Shown here one piece after another: positions 45,374 to 54,650 of a stretch of 64,000 bases of DNA; position 1 is the stretch's first letter; the number at the start of each line of letters is the position of its first letter. The position numbers and the translations under genes were made by a program. Source of the stretch: Platanthera guangdongensis (Eukaryota; Streptophyta; Magnoliopsida; Asparagales; Orchidaceae); contig CM077164.1 of assembly GCA_039583875.1 (NCBI GenBank), positions 69,595,628 to 69,659,627 of the forward strand. Direction: 5' to 3'. The notes beneath the pieces are model-generated. The model was given only the letters and a program-made list of their open reading frames with translations. It was not told where the DNA came from and did not search any database.

Positions 45374-46022
45374 GGAGGTTTGCTTGACAATTGGTCGGGC
45401 AAACTTTCCTTTTTGTCCTTGTCATAAGCATCATATCATACACACACCGAGGTGCCATCAGTATGTCTTGGCTGAAGCACGCACACTACACTCATGGCAT
45501 GACCAGAAGTATACGGGGCATATTATGTAGTATGGGATGCATAATATGTGGTTGTATATGGATCCACCATAGGGGCAACATGTGCGGGTTATGTAGTATG
45601 TGATGCATAACCTTACCACATGGATGCGACTAGCACATTTTCTTTTCTTCGTTGCATGCAATGCTATGTAGTATGGGATGCATAGCATTGCGATGCGTAC
45701 GACCGCTCATGGCATGCATTAAGGCCTTTTCTAGGCTGCATCGCACAGCACGCATAACATAACATTGCATGAGCACAACGTGCCAAGCTAAAGATGTACA
45801 TGATGACACCTGTACACTCATGGTTTTGGGTCAAATAAAGTCATGCATTCATCGGTTAGGCACAAGTTAGTGGGATGACGGTGAGTCATCTTTAGGCTAG
45901 GCATACCATCATTCTCAAACACACAGAGCAAGTTAGCAGTTGATGTTCATATGTATGGTTTGTACATAGCTGTTGTGTGTTTTGTTGGGTTTGAGCTTGA
46001 TAAGGGTGAACGTGTTTATAGG

Positions 46023-47291
46023 ATGTCGCAGCGTCCAGTGACAAGGCAAACTCCCCAATCTGAGGGCGAGTCTTCGGGCGCACAGAATAATGCCCTGATG
46101 GATAGTCTACGCCAAAGTAATGAGTCTTTGACGAGGCAGGTGCAGGAAGTGCAGTCCCAGCTCCAAGCTATGTCATCAGCGATGTCTGGGCTGGCACCAA
46201 GAGGGCAAGAGACTGTTAGAGGCCCCACCATTTCTACTCCTTCCGTGGCAGTGATACCCCCAGTTGTGGTTCCTCCTGCGATGACTTTCATCTCGCAGTT
46301 TCAGCGACTTGGACCACCGACTTATGATGGAAAAGCGGACTTTGTGATCTTGGATGATTGGGTAATCACGTTGGAAGAAATGTTTGTTTATTCTGGCGTT
46401 ACCGAGGACCAGAAGGTGATGCTTGCCGCCTATCAACTCAAAGGGTTGGCTAAAGGTTGGCGGTTGCGAGAAAAGGAAGGCCTAGGGGCGGGATGTTCGT
46501 GGGAAGCCTTCAAAGAAATGTTACGGCGCAAGTTTATGCCGTCAGTGGAAAGGGACCGCCTGATGAATGACTTCTTGTACCTGAAGCAGAGGAAACTCAC
46601 AGTTAGTGAGTATGAAATTGAGTTTAGCAAGTTAAGTCGGTTCGCTCCGAGCTTGGTGACTACGGAAGCTGACCGAGTAAAGAGATTTCTTGGTGGACTC
46701 CGCAGCGACGTGCAGCAGTTCGCAAGTGCTTATGGAGCGACGAGTTACACTACTGTGGTTGAGGCTGCTTTGAAGGTTGAAGCTATAGAAAATGCAAAAC
46801 AAAAAGGACAGCTGATGAGGAAGGATAAGATACAGCTGGTGGGAGAGAAAAGCTCCCAAGACTCAGACGTAAGAAAGAAGAAGAAGGAAACATGTAGCTT
46901 CTGTGGCCGATCAGGCCACCCATTTGAGAAATGTTTCAAGCGGTTGGGGATGCAGAAGAAGGAGCAGGTGCACGCCATTCAGGGTGCGCCAACCAGCGGC
47001 TTGGAATGTACAAGTTGTGGGAGAAGAGGTCATGATGTGAGCCGCTGCTGGGTCAAAGACAAGGTGTGCTTCCAGTGTGGCAAACAGGGACATCTGAAGG
47101 CAAGGTGCCCACAAAATCAGCCCGTGCTGCAGCCAATGCCACTCCAGGCTTTGCCTCCGCCTCCGCGTTTGGACAAAGGAAAAGGGAAGTTAAATGTGAT
47201 CTCGTCAGAGAAAGCTCAGTTGTCACCTCAGGTTATCTCAGGTTCGATTCATTCCTCTGGTTCACGTTTTGTTTATGCCTCTTACGCGTAG
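46023..47291 (+). CDS. gag: Gag of TE-H (422 codons)
   Basis: I chose the ATG at 46023 ([12 protein letters not shown]); an in-frame ATG at 45951 is less likely. The capsid domain (about residues 95-240) contains [21 protein letters not shown] and [16 protein letters not shown] as in plant chromovirus Gag. Three CCHC zinc knuckles follow at residues 291-304, 329-342 and 349-362, where one or two are more usual. The frame is intact and ends at TAG 47289-47291. The last 16 codons lie in what I interpret as an intron, so this version would be made from unspliced RNA. Confidence 0.85.
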   Translation: MSQRPVTRQTPQSEGESSGAQNNALMDSLRQSNESLTRQVQEVQSQLQAMSSAMSGLAPRGQETVRGPTISTPSVAVIPPVVVPPAMTFISQFQRLGPPTYDGKADFVILDDWVITLEEMFVYSGVTEDQKVMLAAYQLKGLAKGWRLREKEGLGAGCSWEAFKEMLRRKFMPSVERDRLMNDFLYLKQRKLTVSEYEIEFSKLSRFAPSLVTTEADRVKRFLGGLRSDVQQFASAYGATSYTTVVEAALKVEAIENAKQKGQLMRKDKIQLVGEKSSQDSDVRKKKKETCSFCGRSGHPFEKCFKRLGMQKKEQVHAIQGAPTSGLECTSCGRRGHDVSRCWVKDKVCFQCGKQGHLKARCPQNQPVLQPMPLQALPPPPRLDKGKGKLNVISSEKAQLSPQVISGSIHSSGSRFVYASYA

Positions 47292-47318
47292 TTCTTAGCT
47301 ACATATGTACCCTTATAG
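47242..47318 (+). other. candidate 77-nt intron at the gag-pol boundary of TE-H
   Basis: Donor CAG|GTTCGA at 47241/47242, acceptor CCTTATAG|GA ending at 47318, T-rich interior. Removal joins VISG to NFKVKN and brings Gag into the frame of protease, giving the family-typical spacing between V-I-S-G and [10 protein letters not shown]. Retention gives a stop after 16 codons. This is inferred from one copy. Confidence 0.5.
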
Positions 47319-48540
47319 GAAACTTTAAGGTAAAGAACCGTTGGGCGCATGTTCTCTTCGATTCTGGTGCGACCCATTCATTTGTGGCTCGAACATTTCT
47401 GGATCGGTATCATTTGACACCAGATCGAGTGGGGAATGCTTTTTTGGTGAATTTTCCTTCTGGTGCTTCTGTGGTGGCAGACTGGGGTCTTCTTGATTGT
47501 CCCATTTTGTTGGGGGATTTCTTAGCGAAGGCTGATTTCAAGGTGATCGATTTGGAGGATTTTGACGTCATTCTGGGCATGGACTGGTTATCCCGCTATG
47601 ACGCTGTCATCCAGTGCAAAGGAAAGCGCTTGGATTTTATCAAAGACAATGGTCAGCCGGGAAGTGTTTATGGTGATTCATGCCAGGATTCTCCAGGGAT
47701 TTCGGCGGTATGTGTTCGGACGTTGTTTGTTTCCGACTGTTTTGCTTGTCTAGTCTCAGTTGTGGGGACTAGTGCTGTTTTGCCGCATTTGGAGGAGATT
47801 ACTGTTGTGCGTGAATTTCCAGATGTTTTTCCTACTGATCTTCCTGGTCTTCCCCCTGATCGTGATGTCGAGTTCGTTATTGATTTGGAACCGGGTACGC
47901 GGCCTATTGCGAAAGCGCCGTACAGAATGGCCCCGCGTGAGCTAGCAGAGTTGCGTACCCAGCTGGATGGCCTATTGGCAAAGGGGTTTATCAGGCCAAG
48001 TTCATCACCTTGGGGTGCACCAGTGTTATTTGTGAAGAAGAAAGATGGGTCAATGCGGCTTTGCATCGATTACCGTGAGTTGAACAAGGTGACGATTAAA
48101 AACAAGTACCCACTACCAAGAATTGATGATTTGTTTGATCAACTACATGGCAGTTCAGTATTCTCGAAGATTGATCTCCGCTCGGGCTATCATCAGCTCA
48201 AGGTCCGGGAGTCTGATATTCCGCGGACTGCATTTCGATCAAGACATGGCCATTTTGAATTTTTGGTGATGTCGTTTGGTTTGACCAACGCACCATCAGC
48301 CTTCATGGATATGATGAACCGGGTATTCAAGGACTACTTGGATAAGTTTGTGGTAGTTTTTATTGATGACGTTCTTGTCTACTCTCGTAGTGCTGAGGAG
48401 CATGAACAGCATCTGCGCTTAGTATTGACCACTTTGCGCGACCAACGGTTATTCGCCAAGCTAAGCAAATGCGAGTTTTGGTTGCCTCAAGTTGCCTTTC
48501 TGGGTCATGTCATTAATCAACATGGAATTTCAGTGGATCC
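47319..48540 (+). CDS. pol: Pol of TE-H, left part: protease and RT
   Basis: The aspartic protease has DSG at 47360-47368 ([10 protein letters not shown]) and the hydrophobic Gly motif VILGMDWL near 47570. RT follows from about 47890, with [22 protein letters not shown] and the catalytic FIDD at 48359-48370. The frame is open across this segment and is cut at 48540 in the RT thumb region (ISVDP) by TE-I. It is one phase back from Gag, consistent with the candidate intron or with a frameshift. Confidence 0.9.
48536..48540. repeat. target-site duplication of TE-I, left copy
   Basis: GATCC, repeated at 54651-54655. Removing TE-I and one copy restores the RT reading frame. Confidence 0.95.
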
Positions 48541-49330
48541 TGTTAAAATTCAACAAACCGCAGACGCCCCCTTGGATACCCTGTTGAAAACTCAACAAAC
48601 CGAAGGAGAATACGCCCACTTATAATGTTGAAAGTTTTCCCGGATCGTGGAGTTAGCAGTGGTTATCTCAACAAAGCAGTAACAACCAGCAACACATGCA
48701 GCACAAGCTTCTTTATTGATCAAGAGCAAACTTCTTTACAAGGCGAGACATACATGGCGAGACATGCTTCACCAAAACCCAACACCGGGAGAGCAGAGAC
48801 AGTTACAAAGACAAGAACAAAAAAACAAGCCGCGCGGACTCAATCAACAAGCCGCCGACCTACTGCTGTGGAGTCCGCTCAGTCCGCCAGGTCGCCAGAC
48901 CGCAACCCAAGGCGCGCGGACTCACCCTTATTCCAATGCTTAGCTCTTCACCGCTGATCTGCAGGCCGCCTAACCGCGAGGTCGCCTAGCCGCCAGACCG
49001 CACAAGATGCGTCACCGAATGGAACAGTCCGCCTGAAGCAGGCGACTTCCTGAACCCCGAACCAAGTTGCCAAAGAGAAGACCGCCTGGTCGCTATCCGC
49101 GACCTGCTGTTTACCGCCTGCTGCTTAACCGCAGAGTCCGCACTGTCCCTGACCGCAATCAGAGCCAAGTCCTGGCTTTCCAGCGCTATCCGCACAACCT
49201 GCACAGCACAACCGGGTCAACTCTTAATCCGCGCGGACACCAAGGTCCAGACCGCAGCAACTAACGCGAGCTCAATTACTGTTCACTTACTTCGGTCTAG
49301 GTCCTCTGTTTCCTGATGTGATATGGGTCC

Positions 49331-49338
49331 TATTTATA
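49331..49338 (-). promoter_or_regulatory. TATA box of left TE-I LTR
   Basis: Minus strand TATAAATA in CCTATAAATAGG. The equivalent in the right LTR is at 53550-53557. The U3 upstream of it (to 50431) is packed with GTCCGC/GCGGAC words. Confidence 0.65.
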
Positions 49339-49339
49339 G

Positions 49340-50431
49340 GCACGACGATGAGTATGGTCACCGCCCTAGCCGATAGGATCACCGCCACATCCCGCAGCTA
49401 GAACAAGTGTGTCCGCCAGCCCGCGGACACACATTCCAGTTCGCCGCTCCTGTGCAGATAGCCAGTCCGCCCCAGCTTCTCCAAGGCTGGACTCCAATAT
49501 CCAGCCCGCCTTGCCGCCAGAGACCAAGCCAGGACCACCACAGCCGGACTCCACAACAGCCGTGTCCGCCATTCTGCGGACAAGGCATTAGCCCGCAAAA
49601 CCCGAGCCCGCAGCCTCGCCATCAAGGCACCTGCCGGACTCAGTGGACACCCGGCTACCGTCCGCATATCCCAAGTCCATTGCCTCATTGCCAAGGCACC
49701 TCCGGACTTAGCGGACACGCCAATCCAGTCCGCTAACAGCAGACTCCAGTCCGCAACTCCTGAGTCCATAACCTCATCACAAGGCTAAACCGAACTCAGC
49801 GGACTCTGGCTCCAGTCCGCACGCTCCTGCACAAGCAATTCTCCAGTCCGCATTTCCCCAAGCTAGCAAACAAGGCAACAGCACTTCTACTACGCTTGGT
49901 GGACTGAGAAACCAGCCCGCGCTCCACTGCGCGATCTCCTCGGACTGAGCCAACCTGGACTTGGTCCAAAACTCACCAAGTCCAGTCCACTGGCCACAAG
50001 GGCCAGTCCGCACTTACTGGCGGACACTGGATCTAGCCCGCCATACCGGGCGACCTCCAGTTTCTGTCCGCGCTGACCGGCGGTCTCCGCGGCTTCCACT
50101 TGCCGCTTCACTAGAGCAAGACCAAGGCAACTGCCAAACTGGTCTGCCGAGCTCCAGTTCTTCAGTCCGCTTCATGCCGGACTCCGCGGATAGCATTCCT
50201 ATCCGCCCGGTTACTTCCTGGGAGTCAACCGCCTGCTGAGCATACACTGGCCTGTCAGACCGCTGTTGCTGTCCGCGTAGTCCGCGCGAACAGACCGCCC
50301 AGGCCGCCACAGAGCAAACCGCCTGCAACATCCCTGCCGACCTAGCAGTCCGCCAACCCTATCCGCGTAGTCCGCGCGGATAGGTTTCCCAAGCCTTCCA
50401 TTCACCCACTTTCACTTCACAGAATTCAACA
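49340..50431 (-). repeat. GTCCGC/GCGGAC word array in TE-I U3
   Basis: CAGTCCGC, AGCGGACTC, GTCCGCG and the palindrome-like CCGCGCGGA recur throughout about 1.1 kb on both strands, usually 15-50 bp apart. The same words also occur, less densely, in R-U5 (48830-49260). Confidence 0.7.
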
Positions 50432-52674
50432 CTCCCCCTTGAAGTGAGAAGTGGTGAATAACTCCAGCAGCTCCCGTAACCTTGCACCTGGTCCCTCCGA
50501 TAGCATCTACGAAGAAATGTCAAAGACATAGTCCTCGCCCCGCATATCTTGGACCATGTGGGAGCCCTCCAGCATCTCCAAAAAGGAGTCATGCTTCCCT
50601 CTGCCTTCTTCAGCTTCAACCTCCACTCTTGCATCACAGGAGTATCACCAACTTCCTTGGACACTGAAGTCCAAGCCTCGTTGCCTCTGAGAGAAGTCAC
50701 CTCTTCAGACTTGGTGTCAACCACCTCCTTGATTCTAGTGGGGTCATCACAGCCAGAAGAACCTTGCTCGACCTGAGGGCTAACAAGGAAACACGGGACC
50801 AAGTCCGCCGTGTTCCCTTCACAATATCGAGCTGGTGGCTTACTGATCCTCTTCGGTCTCCGAAGAACCTGATCATGGCTAACCACCTCCGCTGCTATTG
50901 AACCAGCTCCGTTCCCGGGCAAACCCGGAACAATGCTCCCTTTGCTCCCTGAACAAGACGCCTCCTTACTGGAACCAAAAGCATCTGGAGCAACGTTCCC
51001 CCTGCTACCTGAACCAGAAGACTCCCCTCTTGAACAAGAACTGTCTGGAACATCGCTCCCCTTGCTTCCTGAACCGGAAGCCTCCGCCTTCGAGCCAGAA
51101 GATCCTGGAGCATCGCTCCCCCTTCTTCCCGACTCTGACGCCTTTTCCCCGGAGCTAGAACAACCTGGAGCACCTGGTGACTCAGGCAACTCCACTTCCT
51201 TAGCAGCAGCCTCCTTCAGCCCACCATCTGACCTGCTTATCTCTAGCTCCACATAAGAACTACCCCAATACGGCGTCAACTCATCGAAAACAATGTCTCT
51301 CGACACTATGAGTTTCTTCGTCGCAGGATCCATACACCTCCATCTTCTTCTCTGCTCATCATACCCAACAAAGACTAGCTTTGTCTTGAGAGCACCCGGA
51401 GAGTGTAAATAGCAGGTAGATACAAACACCCGAAGGTGCTTCACTGAGGGCTTCACTCCGAACATCAGCTCATAAGGAGTCTTCATTATGATCGGACTAA
51501 GAGGCATCCGGTTGATGACATGAGCAGCACAGGCTATTCCTTCCGCCCAAAGAGCCTTCGGAACGCATTTACTCTGAAGCCAACACTTGCAGGTCTCCGT
51601 TAACCAACGGATCATCCGAGCTGCAATACTACCCTGTTGTGAAGTATGTCCACAAGAAAGCTCCATCCGGATCCCTTGCTTCCTGCAAAAGCGTGAGAAC
51701 TCGGTTGAGCCAAACTCACCACCGATACTTGTCCTCAACACCTTGATCCTCCGGCCAAGCTGGCCTTCCACAAGCTTCTTGAACTCCACAAACAAGCGTA
51801 CCATGTTGGACTTCTTCTTCATAAAGTATACCCAAGTATACCTAGAATAGTCATCAACCAATATCAGCATGAACCTGCTGCCTCCAAGACTGGCCGTGAC
51901 GGTCGGTCCCACCAGAGCATAATGGACAACCGCCAATGGTGCATTACATCTGGATTGTGCTTTATCAACCATGAAGCGATAGGCTCCACTTTCCTGACAT
52001 CCCGCACACCCCCGACCATCGCCATAGGATGACAATCTAGGCAAGCCTCTTACGAGTCTTCTTTCCGCCATTGCTTTCAGCTTGTCCATCCCTACATGCC
52101 CCAGTCTTTCATGCCATATAGCTGCACTATCACTGGCATTCATCTGATCAACGCCAGAACTAGTTGAAATCCCAACTACGTTCTTCTCCTTCCTCCCTAT
52201 ATGAGCTACGTTCGCTGAGAGCAAGACAACCTTGCACTCCTTCCGAAGATGACCTTGCTGCTTGCATTTATAGCACCTTGGTCCTTCCTTCCTCTTCCTA
52301 TCACGCCTAGGAGAAACACTCCTTTCTTCCTGATACGAAGTAGAGGGACCATCTTCAGCAGCAACCTTCACCTTCTTCCTGAACAACCCATCAAGGGAAG
52401 TCCAAACCTCCGCAGCTGACCGACATTCACTGATGTGGTCCAAGAGCTCCGATGAGATCACCTGCTTGAGAATAGACTCCGCTTTCGCATTTGCCTCCTT
52501 CCAAGCTCTCATCGCCTCAGCATTGCCAGCAGTATCCTCTTGTCTTCCTGCTCCGCATACAACCTCCCAAAGGTCCTCGCCAAGAAGAAAGCTCTTCATA
52601 CAGGACTTCCACCGTTCACAGTTCGTCTCTGTAAGGAGATCAATTCCAAGACAGCTTGCATCCTCCACTGCCAT
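50359..52674 (-). CDS. Gag-integrase fusion polyprotein of TE-I with degenerate integrase active site (771 codons)
   Basis: I chose the ATG at 52674 (MAVEDASCLG), though the frame is open further upstream to 52839. The copia Gag N-terminal domain spans about residues 1-100. A zinc knuckle CYKCKQQGHLRKEC is at 134-147. The HHCC region (WHERLGHVG...CAGC) is at 187-226, and an integrase-core-like region at about 245-370. The three catalytic positions, by alignment with copia integrases, are Ala253, Ser316 and Ala352 instead of Asp, Asp, Glu. About residues 480-570 form four imperfect Gly/Ser-rich repeats of roughly 22 residues. A short RT start then breaks off. The rest of Gag, protease and nearly all RT/RNase H are missing, yet no stop interrupts the frame until inside the LTR. 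Confidence 0.75.
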   Translation of the reverse strand: MAVEDASCLGIDLLTETNCERWKSCMKSFLLGEDLWEVVCGAGRQEDTAGNAEAMRAWKEANAKAESILKQVISSELLDHISECRSAAEVWTSLDGLFRKKVKVAAEDGPSTSYQEERSVSPRRDRKRKEGPRCYKCKQQGHLRKECKVVLLSANVAHIGRKEKNVVGISTSSGVDQMNASDSAAIWHERLGHVGMDKLKAMAERRLVRGLPRLSSYGDGRGCAGCQESGAYRFMVDKAQSRCNAPLAVVHYALVGPTVTASLGGSRFMLILVDDYSRYTWVYFMKKKSNMVRLFVEFKKLVEGQLGRRIKVLRTSIGGEFGSTEFSRFCRKQGIRMELSCGHTSQQGSIAARMIRWLTETCKCWLQSKCVPKALWAEGIACAAHVINRMPLSPIIMKTPYELMFGVKPSVKHLRVFVSTCYLHSPGALKTKLVFVGYDEQRRRWRCMDPATKKLIVSRDIVFDELTPYWGSSYVELEISRSDGGLKEAAAKEVELPESPGAPGCSSSGEKASESGRRGSDAPGSSGSKAEASGSGSKGSDVPDSSCSRGESSGSGSRGNVAPDAFGSSKEASCSGSKGSIVPGLPGNGAGSIAAEVVSHDQVLRRPKRISKPPARYCEGNTADLVPCFLVSPQVEQGSSGCDDPTRIKEVVDTKSEEVTSLRGNEAWTSVSKEVGDTPVMQEWRLKLKKAEGSMTPFWRCWRAPTWSKICGARTMSLTFLRRCYRRDQVQGYGSCWSYSPLLTSRGSVEFCEVKVGEWKAWETYPRGLRG
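50432..50452 (-). other. polypurine tract of TE-I
   Basis: Minus strand ACTTCAAGGGGGAG directly precedes the 3' LTR start TGTTGAATTC. Confidence 0.8.
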
Positions 52675-52748
52675 GGTTCTACCACTGGTTTCCTCTTCAG
52701 ACGAGCAACTACTTCCATTGAGCACTGCTTGACCACTCCAACAACCTC

Positions 52749-52760
52749 GCTCCGATACCA
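52749..52760 (-). other. primer binding site of TE-I
   Basis: Minus strand TGGTATCGGAGC, directly next to the 5' LTR, one mismatch to the usual initiator tRNA-Met site TGGTATCAGAGC. Confidence 0.8.
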
Positions 52761-54650
52761 TGTTAAAATTCAACAAACTGCAGACTCCCCCTTGGATACC
52801 CTGTTGAAAACTCAACAAACCGAAGGAGAATACGCCCACTTATAATGTTGAAAGTTTTCCCGGATCGTGGAGTTAGCAGGGGTTATCTCAACAAATCAGT
52901 AACAACCAGCAACACATGCAGCACAAGCTTCTTTATTGATCAAGAGCAAACTTCTTTACAAGGCGAGACATACATGGCGAGACATGCTTCACCAAAACCC
53001 AACACCGGGAGAGCAGAGACAGTTACAAAGACAAGAACAAAAAACAAGCCGCGCGGACTCAATCAACAAGCCGCCGACCTACTGCTATGGAGTCCGCTCA
53101 GTCCGCCAGGTCGCCAGACCGCAACCCAAGCCGCGCGGACTCACCCTTATTCCAATGCTTAGCTCTTCACCGCCGATCTGCAGGCCGCCTAACCGCGAGG
53201 TCGCCTAGCCGCCAGACCGCACAAGCTGCGTCACCGAATGGAACAGTCCGCCTGAAGCAGGCGACTTCCTGAACCCCGAACCAAGTTGCCAAAGAGAAGA
53301 CCGCCTGGTCGCTATCCGCGACCTGCTGTTTACCGCCTGTTGCTTAACCGCAGAGTCCGCACTGTCCCTGACCGCAATCAGAGCCAAGTCCTGGCTTTCC
53401 AGCGCTATCCGCACAACCTGCACAGCACAACCGGGTCAACTCTTAATCCGCGCGGACACCAACGTCCAGACCGCAGCAACTAACACGAGCTTAATTACTG
53501 TTCACTTACTTCGGTCTAGGTCCTCTGTTTCCCGATGTGACATGGGTCCTATTTATAGGCACGACGATGAGTATGGTCACCGCCCTAGCCGATAGGATCA
53601 CCGCCACATCCCGCAGCTAGAACAAGTGTGTCCGCCAGCCCGCGGACACACATTCCAGTTCGCCGCTCCTGTGCAGATAGCCAGTCCGCCCCAGCTTCTC
53701 CAAGGCTGTACTCCAATATCCAGCCCGCCTTGCCGCCAGAGACCAAGCCAGGACCACCACAGCCGGACTCCACAACAGCCGTGTCCGCCATTCTGCGGAC
53801 AAGGCATCAGCCCGCAAAACCCGAGCCCGCAGCCTCGCCATCAAGGCACCTGCCGGACTCAGCGGACACCCGGCTACCGTCCGCATATCCCAAGTCCATT
53901 GCCTCATTGCCAAGGCACCTCCGGACTTAGCGGACACGCCAATCCAGTCCGCTAACAGCAGACTCCAGTCCGCAACTCCTGAGTCCATAACCTCATCACA
54001 AGGCTAAACCGGACTCAGCGGACTCTGGCTCCAGTCCGCACGCTCCTGCACAAGCAATTCTCCAGTCCGCATTTCCCCAAGCTAACAAACAAGGCAACAT
54101 CACTTCTACTACGCTTGGCGGACTGAGAAACCAGCCCGCGCTCCACTGCGCGATCTCCCCGGACTGAGCCATCCTGGACTTGGTCCAAAACTCACCAAGT
54201 CCAGTCCACTGGCCACAAGGGCCAGTCCGCACTTACTGGCGGACACTGGATCTAGCCCGCCATACCGGGCGACCTCCAGTTTCTGTCCGCGCTGACCGGC
54301 GGTCTCCGCGGCTTCCACTTGCTGCTTCACTAGAGCAAGACCAAGGCAACTGCCAAACCGGTCTGCCGAGCTCCAGTTCTTCAGTCCGCTTCATGCCGGA
54401 CTCCGCGGATAGCATTCCTATCCGCCCGGTTACTTCCTGGGAGTCAACCGCCTGCTGAGCATACACTGGCCTGTCAGACCGCTGCTGCTGTCCGCGTATT
54501 CCGCGCGAACACACCGCCCAGGCCGCCACAGAGCAAACCGCCTGCAACATCCCTGCCGACCTAGCAGTCCGCCAACCCTGTCCGCGTAGTCCGCGCGGAT
54601 AGGTTTCCCAAGCCTTCCATTCACCCACTTTCACTTCACAGAATTCAACA
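52761..54650 (-). repeat. 5' LTR of TE-I (1890 bp)
   Basis: Aligns with 48541-50431 from end to end with few substitutions. TATA box at 53550-53557 (minus strand), with the GTCCGC word array upstream of it (53558-54650). Confidence 0.95.

Larger units (their letters stand above)
48541..50431 (-). repeat. 3' LTR of TE-I (1891 bp)
   Basis: On the minus strand it starts TGTTGAATTC and ends GAATTTTAACA. It is GC-rich compared with the surroundings and full of GTCCGC/GCGGAC words. The several 60-120 codon frames inside are by-products of this composition. Confidence 0.95.
48541..54650 (-). mobile_element. TE-I: non-autonomous Ty1/copia element inserted in TE-H
   Basis: LTRs 48541-50431 and 52761-54650, almost identical, flank 2329 bp. 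The primer site lies next to the right LTR and the polypurine tract next to the left LTR, so it runs leftward. A single long frame fuses parts of Gag with integrase, while protease and nearly all of RT and RNase H are missing. Target duplication GATCC. The near-identity of the LTRs makes this the youngest insertion in the nest. Confidence 0.95.

Noticed and set aside
49407..50331. Overlapping 60-120 codon frames in both TE-I LTRs
   Set aside because: They result from the GC-rich GTCCGC word composition, which is poor in stops on both strands.
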